Origin: Paraburkholderia ultramafica
Lineage (GTDB): Bacteria > Pseudomonadota > Gammaproteobacteria > Burkholderiales > Burkholderiaceae
Direction: 5' to 3'
Assembly: GCF_902859915.1 (NCBI RefSeq)
Contig: NZ_CADIKK010000023.1
Coordinates: 1-64,000, forward strand
DNA: 64,000 nucleotides
Shown here: positions 16,670 to 26,132 of the stretch, one piece after another
Layout: every line of letters starts with the position of its first letter
How positions within the stretch are numbered: position 1 is the stretch's first letter
The notes under the pieces: model-generated
Database searches by the model: none
Told to the model about the DNA's origin: nothing
The model's input: only the letters and a program-made list of their open reading frames with translations
Made by a program: the position numbers and the translations under genes

Positions 16670-19600
16670 TCACTTCAAGCCGAAGTCCACACGCGTGGTC
16701 GCGCCCTTGTCCTGGATGCCGTCGGCGTTCAGCTTCGGCGCAACGATGAACACGCGGCTGCTGTCAATTTTGCCTTCCAGATACTGCTGCACGCTTTGCG
16801 CCCGCTGTTGCGCGAGCTGGCGCAGGCTGGCGTCGTCGATCGGTGCATTGGCGGCGAGCGCGCTCTTCATGTCGTCGGCCGGCAAGCTCTTGGTCAGGCC
16901 GACAAAGTTGCGCGGCTTCTTGAAGTCGGCGGACTTGTAGGCCTTGCTCAAGTATTTATCGTAGTCCTTGGGATCGACGGTCACGGTCGACAAATCGACA
17001 CTCTCGCCGTTGCCCACCACGTCCTTGATCTTCTGCTGCTTGACAAGGCGCTCGACGTACTGCGTGCGCAACGCCGGTTCGTCGAGCGCCGGGTCGACCC
17101 GGCCAATTACGTCCATCTTGATCGACGGCTTGTCGGCCAGTGCCTTGACGATCGTGTCGAGCTTTTTATTGTCGGCGTCCGAGAGTTTCGCCGAGCCCGG
17201 CTCGAACTCGACATAGCCCAATTCTTCGCCACCGCCGCCGAATGCGTGCGCGATCAGCGAGAACGGCGCGGTCACCGCCTTCTGCAACAGATTGAGCACC
17301 GCATGCCAGATCAGGCCACCCACGCTGAACTCAGGATTCGACAGCGAGCCCGACACCGGCAGGTTCACGTCGATTTCGCCGCGCGAGTTCTTCAGCAGCG
17401 AGATCGCGAGACGCACCGGCAGTTTGGTCGCCGTATCGTTCTCGATGTGGTCGCCGAACGTAAGCTGATCGATGAACAGGTGGTTGTCCGCGTTCAACTG
17501 ATCGTTGTCGAGCTTGTAGTGCAGGTCGACGTTCAGCTTGCCCTTGGTGATCGGATAGCCGGCATATTTCGACGAATACGGCGTGAGGTTGGTCAGCTCG
17601 ATATCGTGCGCGGTCGCGGTCAGATCGAGCGACGGTTTCGCGATCAGCGGGTTGACGGTGCCGCGAATCGACAGCGGACCGTTGGCCGCCAGTTTCGCGG
17701 CAATGTCGACCGGCGCGGGCGTGGTCGACTGCGTGCCGAATGCGCCGACCGTACCCTGAATGGCAACGAGGTTCGCGGTGTAATTCGGCCTGATGAAGTT
17801 GTCCGTGTACGTGACGCGCCCTTGCTGCAGCACCAGTTGGCCGAAGTGCAGCTTGACCGGGCTTTGCGGCGGCGTGGCGGCCGTGACCGTGGCCGGCGTG
17901 GCGGGCGTTGGCGACGAGGCCGGCACCGGCGCGGACGCCTCAGCTACCGTCGACGCCGCCGGTGGTGTCAGTTGCACGTGTTCGGCGCCGCTCTTGTCGC
18001 GCGTCAGCGATTGCGCGGCGCCGCTTTCATGCGCGACCACGTCCTTCAGGTTGAGTTTGCCTTGCGCGTCGAGCAGCACGCGTCCGTAGAACTTCGTGAA
18101 CGTGACGCGGCCCGCGTCCACTACGGTGCCGCGTTCGTCGTAATCGGCCTTCAGGTTGGACAACGCGAGCGAGCCCCAGCCCGCGAACGGGTCCGAGGTC
18201 GCCTTGTCGAGCATCCGCACGTCGACGAGCGCCATCTCGCCGTGGTAGCTCGCTTGCACCGACTTCGCCTGAGTCAGCGCGAGATCGCCGTTCGCATTGA
18301 GCAGCGCACTCGCGATCACCGCGTTCAGCTTGCTGCCGAAGTACGGTTCGAAGGCCGCCGCGTCGAGCCGGTTCGCATTCACCTTGACGGCCACCTTGAG
18401 CGGTGTCGCCGTGACGTCGCCCTTCACGCCGAGCGTGCCCTTCTTGTTCAGTGTGGCTTGCAGATCGACCGGCAGCGGATGGCTCAAGTCGTCGCTGATC
18501 TGCTCCACCTTCAGCTGCAACGGCGTGATGCTCAGCTTCACCGGCTGCGGCGTGGTGTTGTCGGTGAAATTGGCGGTCGCGTCTTTCAGCGTCAGCTCGC
18601 CGATCTTGTAGTGCCACGCGGGCCCTTCGGCATGCGCCTTTTTGGCCGCGTGGATCGCGGTGCGCTCCTGCGCGGCTTCGTGCGGACCGGCAAGCGATGC
18701 GAGGTTGATGCTGCCGTCTTTCAGACGCTGCGCATCGACCGCGAGGCCGGTCGCGGCGACGCTGGTGACGTCCGCCGTGCGTGCGGCCACGTCCACCTGC
18801 TTGACCGTCACGTTGCCTTGCGCGAGCGAGATCACCGGCTCCTTGCTGCCGCGCGCGGCCAGCTTCAGCGATTGCAGATCCAGTTGCGTATCGGCGACCA
18901 TCACGGCCACCGGCGACTTCGACCAGTTCGCGTCGATCTTCGTCGTCGCGGACAGCGCGCCGTCCGTCACTTGCGCGGCAGTCGCGGTGTCGAGATAGGG
19001 CTGCAATTCCGGCAGCTTCAATGATTTCAGATCGAGCTTCGCGCTGGCCGTCTTCGCCGCGAGACCGACCGTGCCTTCGGCGCCGAGCGAGCCGCCGCCG
19101 TCCTTGAAATCGGTGTTCAGCGTGTAATGCGCGGGCGCGGCGGCGAGCGTCGAAAAATCGTTCAGCGTCACCGCGAGTTTTTGCAGGCCGACGTCGACCG
19201 GCCGCGAGGCCGCGGCGTCGTGGACTTTGACGGTGCCGTCATCGAGCACGAAGCGTTTGATCGACAGGTCCATTGGCGCGGCTTTTTCGGTGGCGGTAGC
19301 TTTCGCCTTCGCGCCGGACGCCGCGGCCGGCGTGCTCGCCGCAGGTTTCTCCGCCACTGCTTCGGCTTCTGACGCGCTTGCCGATGCAGCAGCCGCGCCA
19401 GGCGCCGGCGCGACCATCCGCTCGACGCTCAGTACACCGTCCTTATCACGCGCGAGGCTCGCGCTCGGCGCATCGATACGGATCTCGTCGAAGTGGTAGA
19501 GACTCTTCAACGGCTCGAGCGTCGCCGCTGCAACGTGCACCGCGCGGGCCGCGAAGAACGGTGCCTTGCCCTGATCCCGCACGTCCACGTCGTTCAAATC

Positions 19601-20470
19601 GACGGTGCCGGCCACGCGCAGCGAAGGCGCGTCGTTGGACATCAGGAAGTTGAGCTTCAGATCGGTGGACAGCTTGCCGGACTGCACGATCACCGGCAGT
19701 TTGGCCGGCGCGTAGGACATCAGGCGCGACACGTCGAGCCCGTCGAAACGCAGCGACACTTCGGACTCGCGCGACGCCGCAAACGGCTTGGTCCTGCCGT
19801 CGATGGCGAGCGGACTGCCGTCGACACGCGCACGCAGCAACGGCTCGACGAAGATATCGGTTTTCGAAGGCAGCGTGGCGATGAACGGAATGCCGAGCTT
19901 CCATTGATCGATCACGTGAGTCGCGCCGAGCAGTTTGTCGTCGAACGTGATCTGACCGTTTTCGAGCCGAATGTTCGAGACGGAGAAGAGCGTCGGCTTG
20001 CTCTCGGGCTTGGCCGGCTGGTTAGCGAACTTCTCGATCAGGTCGGTGAAATTGAAGCGCTGCGTATCGTAGCGAACGATATGAAAACGCGGCGAGTCGA
20101 GTTGCACTTCGTCGACGATCGGCGCGCCGCGAAACAGCGAGCTCCACGACGGCTGCACGATGAGCCGCGAAATATCCACGAAGTCGCCCGCGCCGCCGCG
20201 CTCGCCGATCTGCACGTTATCGGCTTCGAGCCTGAGCGTGTAGGGATTGAGCGCGATGCGGCCAATCGTGGCGGGGCGGTCGAGCTGCTTGCTGAGCTGT
20301 TGCTCGGCGATGTGGCGAATCAGCGGCGGCGCCGCGAAAAAGCCCAGCAGACCGAACAATACGAGAAAGATCAGCAGACCTATGAGGACGCGCCGTGTAC
20401 GGCGTGACTGCGCGACCTTGCGCACGGTCTGCATTGAAGATGCTAGTGATGCTTTATTGAGGCTTGCCAT
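16670..20470 (-). CDS. DUF748 (AsmA-like) envelope protein with C-terminal OmpA-like region
   Basis: The product has 1266 residues from ATG 20470; a longer frame to 20584 exists but its N-terminus looks non-coding. One transmembrane helix lies near 25-50 (VLIGLLIFLVLFGLLGFFAAP). A very long periplasmic body of AsmA/DUF748 beta repeats follows, with RIALNPYTLRLEADNVQIGE and LSVSNIRLENGQITFDD-type segments. Two Ala/Pro-rich linkers interrupt it. The C-terminus (about 1080-1266) resembles an OmpA-like domain (YVEFEPGSAKLSDADNKKLD, LAQQRAQSVQQYLEGK). Large AsmA-like proteins are implicated in lipid traffic across the envelope; for DUF748 this is inference. It lies downstream of the DUF1254 gene on the same strand. 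Confidence 0.85.
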   Translation of the reverse strand: MASLNKASLASSMQTVRKVAQSRRTRRVLIGLLIFLVLFGLLGFFAAPPLIRHIAEQQLSKQLDRPATIGRIALNPYTLRLEADNVQIGERGGAGDFVDISRLIVQPSWSSLFRGAPIVDEVQLDSPRFHIVRYDTQRFNFTDLIEKFANQPAKPESKPTLFSVSNIRLENGQITFDDKLLGATHVIDQWKLGIPFIATLPSKTDIFVEPLLRARVDGSPLAIDGRTKPFAASRESEVSLRFDGLDVSRLMSYAPAKLPVIVQSGKLSTDLKLNFLMSNDAPSLRVAGTVDLNDVDVRDQGKAPFFAARAVHVAAATLEPLKSLYHFDEIRIDAPSASLARDKDGVLSVERMVAPAPGAAAASASASEAEAVAEKPAASTPAAASGAKAKATATEKAAPMDLSIKRFVLDDGTVKVHDAAASRPVDVGLQKLAVTLNDFSTLAAAPAHYTLNTDFKDGGGSLGAEGTVGLAAKTASAKLDLKSLKLPELQPYLDTATAAQVTDGALSATTKIDANWSKSPVAVMVADTQLDLQSLKLAARGSKEPVISLAQGNVTVKQVDVAARTADVTSVAATGLAVDAQRLKDGSINLASLAGPHEAAQERTAIHAAKKAHAEGPAWHYKIGELTLKDATANFTDNTTPQPVKLSITPLQLKVEQISDDLSHPLPVDLQATLNKKGTLGVKGDVTATPLKVAVKVNANRLDAAAFEPYFGSKLNAVIASALLNANGDLALTQAKSVQASYHGEMALVDVRMLDKATSDPFAGWGSLALSNLKADYDERGTVVDAGRVTFTKFYGRVLLDAQGKLNLKDVVAHESGAAQSLTRDKSGAEHVQLTPPAASTVAEASAPVPASSPTPATPATVTAATPPQSPVKLHFGQLVLQQGRVTYTDNFIRPNYTANLVAIQGTVGAFGTQSTTPAPVDIAAKLAANGPLSIRGTVNPLIAKPSLDLTATAHDIELTNLTPYSSKYAGYPITKGKLNVDLHYKLDNDQLNADNHLFIDQLTFGDHIENDTATKLPVRLAISLLKNSRGEIDVNLPVSGSLSNPEFSVGGLIWHAVLNLLQKAVTAPFSLIAHAFGGGGEELGYVEFEPGSAKLSDADNKKLDTIVKALADKPSIKMDVIGRVDPALDEPALRTQYVERLVKQQKIKDVVGNGESVDLSTVTVDPKDYDKYLSKAYKSADFKKPRNFVGLTKSLPADDMKSALAANAPIDDASLRQLAQQRAQSVQQYLEGKIDSSRVFIVAPKLNADGIQDKGATTRVDFGLK

Positions 20471-20601
20471 GCTCGGTCTTGGGTAATGCGGCGGCAAGCC
20501 CGCCGCGAAAACGAAAATCCCGCAAGCGGCAGTATAAGTCGTGAACGTGGCGTGGGATAGGAATGTCGGCCGCGGCTTGCACATTCGGCCGCGCGATAGC
20601 G

Positions 20602-20709
20602 CCGCATATCCGTCGCGGTGAGGCGATGGATATGCGGTGTTTGATGCGTCACGAGTGCGTAGCTGTCATTTCACTGACGCACATCAATACCGCATGTCAT
20701 TGCGGTATT
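20602..20709. other. Two dyads in the gap between the DUF1254 and DUF748 genes
   Basis: CCGCATATCC at 20602-20611 pairs perfectly with GGATATGCGG at 20628-20637 around a 16-nt loop. AATACCGC at 20686-20693 pairs with GCGGTATT at 20702-20709 next to the DUF1254 stop. No U-tract follows either dyad on the minus strand, so they are not classical terminators. TTTCACTGACGCAC and TTTCATTGACGCAC form an imperfect direct repeat that overlaps the gene end. Confidence 0.6.
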
Positions 20710-22128
20710 TCATTGACGCACGACGGCGGGCGGTTGCCAGCTGCCGTCGGTGGCTTGCGGCTTCGGTGCATAGAGGCGCAGCACGAGCTGCATATCCGCG
20801 CGCGGCGCCGGTAGCCAGTTACCGCTTTTGGCGCGCGCGGACGACACGATCACATCGAGCGAGCCGTCGCGATTGCGGTGCGCGCCGTTGCGATCGCCGA
20901 CCGCGAGACGCGCCGGCGCGCTTTCGCCCAATGCGCCGTCCCTGGTGTACGCGGTGATCGACCAGAAGCCGCGCACCGGCGGCAACTGGTTCGGCGCGAA
21001 GTGGATCACGTAGCGGTTCGCGCCGTTGAGCGGATGGCCGTCGCTGTCCTGCGTGACGACGGCGCGCACTTCATCGTCCCGGGTGCCGATGCCCGGTTGC
21101 GCACTCGCGGCGTACGCGCGCAGCGCGTAGTCGGGACCGTAGTTGCCCGCGCCGTCGCCGAACCAGTTCCAGCCATTGCCGGTCAGCACATTGGAAGGCG
21201 GCGTGGCGACGCGCTCATGGCCGTCGGCGAGACCCGCGGCGATGGCCTCGGGCACGCGCGGCAGCTTCACCGGATCGCCGGGCGTCACCCCGAGATCCGA
21301 GAGGATTTTCAGCGCATGGGGATCGGCCGGCGTCGGCGGATTGTCAGGCAGCGAATCCGCGAGACGGCTGAAGAAGCCGTTCGCGTCGAGCGCGGCAACT
21401 TGCGCAGCCGGCGTGCCGTTGGCGCTCAGAGCGGTATCGGCGGCATTGCTGCGCGGCGGCGCAATCGAGGCCGAGCGTGAGTCGCCCACGTAGACGCTCA
21501 GCGGCGCGACGCGAATCGCATGTTGCAACTTGCGTACCGCCGTCAGATCGCGCGCGCCGTTCGACTGGATGCGCACGCTCATCCATGCGTTGCGGGTCGG
21601 CACGTCGACGCGCTTCGCACCCTTGGGCAGATCGCCCTGCCAGCCCGGGCCGACGAACGCGATGGTTTGCGCCCTGAGGCCCTTCACGCTCGTCGCGAAC
21701 TGCGGGCCGGTCGACCACACCACGTTGGTCCACATGTCGAGCACGCGGGCATCGACGTAGCGGCCATGCGAATCGGGTAACGATACGATCACCGGCTCGC
21801 TGCCGACGTCGAGCCAGCCGGTCGAGTCGAGCGTGTCGACGCTCGGCCGCGGCGGATTGGCTGCGCCGATCGGCGGCAATGCCTGCGCGTGACGCAGCGT
21901 ATTGAGGGGCGCCTGGCCCGGATCGGTGCCGACCGCCGCGTCGCGCGCGACGCCCATCAGCACCAGCGGATAACCGAAGACGTACGAATCGGCGACTTCA
22001 TCCTTGATCCAGCCGGTGGTCTTTGGCGTCGCGGACGGTGTCGACGAGCAACCGGCCAGAAAAGCGAGGCCTGCGAGCGATGCGCAGGTCCAGTGAATCG
22101 AAAACAGTTCTCGGCGATTTTTTATCAT
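20710..22128 (-). CDS. DUF1254/DUF1214-family lipoprotein
   Basis: The product has 472 residues from ATG 22128; the frame continues upstream to 22245 but those residues lack a plausible start context. A signal peptide with lipobox LAFLAGC places the lipidated Cys near 26. The DUF1254 region (about 45-200) has DSYVFGYPLVLMGVARD and STGWLDVGSEPVIVSLPD with RYVDARVLDMWTNV. The DUF1214 region (about 330-460) has NRYVIHFAPNQLPPVRGFWS and RNRDGSLDVIVSSAR. Members are secreted proteins of unknown biochemical role. It is divergent from paiB and precedes the DUF748 gene. Confidence 0.88.
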   Translation of the reverse strand: MIKNRRELFSIHWTCASLAGLAFLAGCSSTPSATPKTTGWIKDEVADSYVFGYPLVLMGVARDAAVGTDPGQAPLNTLRHAQALPPIGAANPPRPSVDTLDSTGWLDVGSEPVIVSLPDSHGRYVDARVLDMWTNVVWSTGPQFATSVKGLRAQTIAFVGPGWQGDLPKGAKRVDVPTRNAWMSVRIQSNGARDLTAVRKLQHAIRVAPLSVYVGDSRSASIAPPRSNAADTALSANGTPAAQVAALDANGFFSRLADSLPDNPPTPADPHALKILSDLGVTPGDPVKLPRVPEAIAAGLADGHERVATPPSNVLTGNGWNWFGDGAGNYGPDYALRAYAASAQPGIGTRDDEVRAVVTQDSDGHPLNGANRYVIHFAPNQLPPVRGFWSITAYTRDGALGESAPARLAVGDRNGAHRNRDGSLDVIVSSARAKSGNWLPAPRADMQLVLRLYAPKPQATDGSWQPPAVVRQ

Positions 22129-22442
22129 GCGTTCAGATGGCGGAACGTGCGGTCCTATGGGAGATGCCGGCGCGCAGCGATACCTGCATGCGTGGTCTCC
22201 CAAAGCCCAGCGCAGCCAATTCGCGGTTCGCGATGCCGACAACATCGGGTTGTATCGTATCCTTGCTTGCCAGGCAAGCGCAAAGGCTGCGATAGCGCTT
22301 TATAACGCGCAGACGGAGTCTATTTAATGTACGGTTGACGTTTTTAGCCACATTCGTACTGGCTCGCGCGCCGCGCGCCATGCTTGCCGAGTCATCGACG
22401 ACCGCTCGCTTCTTTCGCCCCTTTTGTATCCGGAGCGCTTCA
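22129..22442. other. Divergent intergenic region between the DUF1254 lipoprotein and paiB
   Basis: These 314 bases contain no credible gene. A weak promoter-like pair for the plus-strand gene is TTGACG at 22335-22340 with TACTGG starting at 22357 (16-base spacing). The composition is less GC-rich around 22290-22350, as expected of a promoter zone. Confidence 0.5.
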
Positions 22443-23159
22443 ATGTATATGCCCGCCCATTTCGAAGAGAACCGTCCAGAGGTTCTCCACCGCCTGATCA
22501 CCGAGCAGCCGTTCGGCACGCTGATTACGAACGGCCCGAACGGACTCGACGCGAACCATGTGCCATTCGACGCGGAGCTAATCTCCGTAGGGGGCGACGC
22601 GCAACCCGTCTCCGCCAGCGGCGAAGCACAGCACATCTCCACCGGGGACGATTCAGCCCCTCGCACCCGCTGCATCCTCCGCGCTCACGTTGCCCGCGCC
22701 AACCCTGTCTGGCAGGAAGCCGCCACGCATCCCGACGCGCTCGTGATCTTCCAGGGCCCAGCGGCCTACATTTCGCCGAGCTGGTATCCGGGCAAACATG
22801 AAGCGCATCGGCAGGTGCCGACTTACAACTACATGGTGGTGCACGCTCATGGCCGGATCGCCGTGCGCGACGACGAGTCGTTCGTGCGCGGTCTCGTTGC
22901 GCGGCTCACCCGCAAGATGGAAGCCGGTGAAGCGGTGCCGTGGAAAATGGGCGATGCGCCCGCCGACTTCATCACGCAGATGCTCGGCGCGATCGTCGGG
23001 ATCGAGATCGAGGTGACGCGGCTGGTCGGCAAATGGAAGCTCAGCCAGAACAAGGTGGCCGCCGACCGGCGCGGCGCAGCCGACACGCTGCTGGCACGCG
23101 CCGGCGATCAACAGCAGGCCGTCGGCCGGGCCATGCTGGATGCGCCGCCGGCTTTCTGA
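22443..23159 (+). CDS. PaiB-like FMN-binding protein / negative regulator
   Basis: This 238-residue protein starts MYMPAHFEENRPEVLHRLI, the characteristic N-terminus of the PaiB family (split-barrel FMN-binding fold). It continues with PFGTLITNGPNGLDANHVPF, HVARANPVWQE, ALVIFQGPAAYISPSWYPGK, VPTYNYMVVHAHG and GIEIEVTRLVGKWKLSQN. In Bacillus PaiB represses sporulation and protease genes; in Proteobacteria its job is not settled. An insertion of about 30 low-complexity residues (about 44-75) between the first and second strands makes it longer than usual. An earlier in-frame start at 22335 is less likely because family homology begins exactly at 22443. Confidence 0.88.
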   Translation: MYMPAHFEENRPEVLHRLITEQPFGTLITNGPNGLDANHVPFDAELISVGGDAQPVSASGEAQHISTGDDSAPRTRCILRAHVARANPVWQEAATHPDALVIFQGPAAYISPSWYPGKHEAHRQVPTYNYMVVHAHGRIAVRDDESFVRGLVARLTRKMEAGEAVPWKMGDAPADFITQMLGAIVGIEIEVTRLVGKWKLSQNKVAADRRGAADTLLARAGDQQQAVGRAMLDAPPAF

Positions 23160-23226
23160 GCGAACGCTTGCGACGCTGGGCCGGCAGCCCGCCTGGCGCG
23201 ATAGATCGTCGCCGCATCATCGGTCC

Positions 23227-23257
23227 TTGACCTTCCCTTCATGGGAAGGTCGATACT
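23227..23257 (+). promoter_or_regulatory. CueR-type (MerR family) promoter/operator of the copper ATPase
   Basis: TTGACC (23227-23232) and GATACT (23252-23257) are separated by 19 bases, the long spacer typical of MerR-family promoters. The spacer region contains a perfect dyad, ACCTTCCC at 23230-23237 and GGGAAGGT at 23243-23250, matching the known CueR operator layout. It lies 44 bases upstream of the copA ATG, so copper-induced expression is expected. No cueR gene is present in this window. Confidence 0.88.
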
Positions 23258-23300
23258 GGATTCACGATGCGGCCCAATGCCGCCACGAGCCTTGCCGACC

Positions 23301-25988
23301 ATGACCGACCTTGCCAATCCCCAGCGCGCCGCCGACGCTGCCGCCTCCCCAGCCCCCGCCCGACTCGCTGAACTCGACATCGGCGGGATGACGTGCGCTT
23401 CGTGCGCAATGCGCGTCGAGAAGGCGCTCGCCAAAGTACCGGGCGTCACGCGCGCGTCGGTGAATCTCGCCACCGAGCAGGCACGCGTCGAAAGCGATGC
23501 CACGGTCGACCCCGAAACGCTTGCCGACGCCGTGCGCAAAGCGGGTTACGAAGCCACGTTGTCCGTCCGCGCCGACGTTGCGCCGGCTGAAGCGCCGCAG
23601 ACCACCGAGCTGGCGATCGGCGGGATGACATGCGCGTCGTGCGCGATGCGCGTCGAGAAAGCGCTGGCGAAGGTGCCGGGCGTTGCGGGCGCGTCGGTGA
23701 ATCTGGCGACCGAAACCGCCACCGTCAATCTGAGCGGCGCAGCTTCCGACCCGGATGCGCTGATCGCCGCCGTCAAGAAGGCCGGTTACGAAGCGACCTT
23801 GATCGCGCAGCCAGATGCGCCAGCATCCGCCGACGCAGCCGCCCCCGCCGCTGCGGTCGACCGCAAGCGTGACCAGGCGCGCCGCGAACTGGCGGCCGTG
23901 CTCGCCTGCGCCGCGTTGACGCTGCCGCTCGTCGTGCCGATGGTCGGCGAATGGTTCGGCGTGCACGCGATGCCGCCGCCGTGGCTGCAATTCGGGCTCG
24001 CGTCGATCGTGCAGTTCGTGTTCGGCGCGCGCTTCTATCGCGCGGCTTACCGGGCCATACGCGCGGGCGCGGGCAACATGGACCTGCTGGTGGCGCTCGG
24101 CACGTCGGCCGCTTATGGCATCAGCGTCTACGAGCTCGCCTCGCACCCGGGCGACATGATGCATCTGTATTTCGAAGCGTCGGCGGTGGTGATCACGTTG
24201 GTGCGCTTCGGCAAGTGGCTCGAAGCGCGCGCCAAGCGTCAAACCACCGATGCGATCCGTGCGCTCAACGCGCTGCGCCCCGAGCGCGCGCGCATTCGCG
24301 TCGGCGCCGGCGAGCGTGACGTGCCGCTCGCGCAAGTGCGCGTCGGCACAGTGGTGATCGTGCGTCCGGGCGAACGCGTGCCGGTCGACGGCGCGGTGCT
24401 CGAAGGCCGCACGCATATCGACGAATCGCTGATCACCGGCGAAAGTCTGCCCGTGCCGAAACAGGCGGACGATGCGGTCACGGCCGGCTCGATCAACGGC
24501 GAAGGCGCGATTGCCGTGACGACCACCGCGATCGGCGCAGAAACGACGCTCGCGCGGATCATCCGCCTCGTCGAAAGCGCGCAGGCGGAAAAAGCGCCGA
24601 TCCAGCGACTCGTCGACCGGGTCAGCGAAATCTTCGTGCCGGCGATCCTGGCGATCGCCGCGCTCACGCTGGCCGGCTGGCTGATCGCCGGCGCGGGCGG
24701 CGAATCCGCGATTCTGAACGCGGTTGCCGTGCTGGTGATCGCCTGCCCCTGCGCGCTCGGGCTGGCGACGCCGGCGGCGATCATGGCCGGCACCGGCGTC
24801 GCGGCACGGCACGGCGTGCTGATCAAGGACGCCGAGGCGCTGGAGACCGCGCATCGGGTAACGATTGTCGCGTTCGATAAGACCGGCACGCTGACGCTCG
24901 GCCAGCCGTCGGTGACGGCGTTCGAGCCGATCGGCGAGTTTGGCCGCGACGACGCGCTGGGACTGGCCGCCGCGGTGCAGCGGCACAGCGATCATCCGTT
25001 GGCGCGTGCGGTGGTGAAGGCGTATGAAGCGGCGGCAGCGGGGGCGGGTACGGGAAGCCTGCCAACGGCCAGGAAGGCGGCGGATGTGGTTGCGACTGCG
25101 GAGACCGCAGCAACCGTAGCGACCATGGCGAATCAACCGGCGACGGCGGACACCGCCGCTATGTCTTCGGCAAGTGTCAGCCCCGCAGTCGCCCGCACTC
25201 ACGCTCCCGCGCCCCACGCGACAGCCGCGCGCGCAGTCGCCGGCCGTGGCGTCGAAGCGGACGTCGACGGCCGCACCCTCGCGCTTGGCAGCACGCGCTG
25301 GCTCAACGAACTGGGCATCGCTCTGCCGCCCGCGCTCGCCGCGCGTGCTCACGAACTCGAAGCCGCCGGCAACACCGTCTCGTGGCTCATGCAGCGCGCT
25401 CCGCAAGTGCCCGCCGCGCTGGCGCTGATCGCTTTCGGCGACACCGTCAAGCCGACCGCGCGCGCCGCCGTCGAGCGGCTGGCGCGGATGGGCATCCAGA
25501 GCGTGCTCGTCACCGGTGACAACCGCGGCAGCGCGGCGAGCGTCGCCCAAGCGCTCGGCATCGATGAATTCCACGCCGAAGTGCTGCCCGACGACAAGGC
25601 CCGCGTGATCCGCGATCTGAAAATCCGCCGCGCCGGCATCGTCGCGATGGCGGGCGACGGCATCAACGACGCCCCCGCGCTCGCGGCCGCCGACATCGGC
25701 ATCGCGATGGCGACCGGCACCGACGTCGCGATGCACGCGGCCGGCATCACGCTGATGCGCGGCGACCCGGCGCTGGTGGCCGACGCCATCGACATTTCGC
25801 GCAAGACCTGGCGCAAGATCCAGCAGAACCTCTTCTGGGCGTTCGTCTACAACCTGATCGGCATCCCGCTGGCCGGCTTCGGCTTGTTGAATCCGATGCT
25901 CGCCGGTGCGGCGATGGCGTTTTCCAGCGTCAGCGTCGTCACCAATGCGCTGCTGCTGCGCACGTGGCGGGGCGCGCCGGGGCGGTAG
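23301..25988 (+). CDS. copA: Copper-exporting P1B-type ATPase CopA
   Basis: This 895-residue protein exports Cu(I) from the cytoplasm. Two N-terminal HMA domains carry GMTCASC with Cys32/Cys35 and Cys111/Cys114. Eight membrane helices surround the CPC site (Cys482-Pro-Cys484, VIACPCALGLATPAA). The phosphorylation motif DKTGTLT begins at Asp526, HP occurs in HSDHPLARAV, and the hinge is GDGINDAPAL near 790. An Ala/Thr-rich insert of about 60 residues interrupts the nucleotide-binding domain after the HP motif (about 575-640). ATG 23301 is chosen because the frame upstream overlaps the CueR-type promoter. The gene stands alone, with a chemoreceptor gene next. Confidence 0.95.
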   Translation: MTDLANPQRAADAAASPAPARLAELDIGGMTCASCAMRVEKALAKVPGVTRASVNLATEQARVESDATVDPETLADAVRKAGYEATLSVRADVAPAEAPQTTELAIGGMTCASCAMRVEKALAKVPGVAGASVNLATETATVNLSGAASDPDALIAAVKKAGYEATLIAQPDAPASADAAAPAAAVDRKRDQARRELAAVLACAALTLPLVVPMVGEWFGVHAMPPPWLQFGLASIVQFVFGARFYRAAYRAIRAGAGNMDLLVALGTSAAYGISVYELASHPGDMMHLYFEASAVVITLVRFGKWLEARAKRQTTDAIRALNALRPERARIRVGAGERDVPLAQVRVGTVVIVRPGERVPVDGAVLEGRTHIDESLITGESLPVPKQADDAVTAGSINGEGAIAVTTTAIGAETTLARIIRLVESAQAEKAPIQRLVDRVSEIFVPAILAIAALTLAGWLIAGAGGESAILNAVAVLVIACPCALGLATPAAIMAGTGVAARHGVLIKDAEALETAHRVTIVAFDKTGTLTLGQPSVTAFEPIGEFGRDDALGLAAAVQRHSDHPLARAVVKAYEAAAAGAGTGSLPTARKAADVVATAETAATVATMANQPATADTAAMSSASVSPAVARTHAPAPHATAARAVAGRGVEADVDGRTLALGSTRWLNELGIALPPALAARAHELEAAGNTVSWLMQRAPQVPAALALIAFGDTVKPTARAAVERLARMGIQSVLVTGDNRGSAASVAQALGIDEFHAEVLPDDKARVIRDLKIRRAGIVAMAGDGINDAPALAAADIGIAMATGTDVAMHAAGITLMRGDPALVADAIDISRKTWRKIQQNLFWAFVYNLIGIPLAGFGLLNPMLAGAAMAFSSVSVVTNALLLRTWRGAPGR

Positions 25989-26132
25989 GGGCGTTGGGCG
26001 CCCGCATCCAATTACGAACCGCTTTCAACGACCCTAAAGGTTGCAGCCGCCGCAGCCGTAAACCAGATATCGAAGCCGGTCATGCCTGCGCATGACCCGC
26101 GCATTCGCTCATCCCCCTTACCGCGACTGCCC

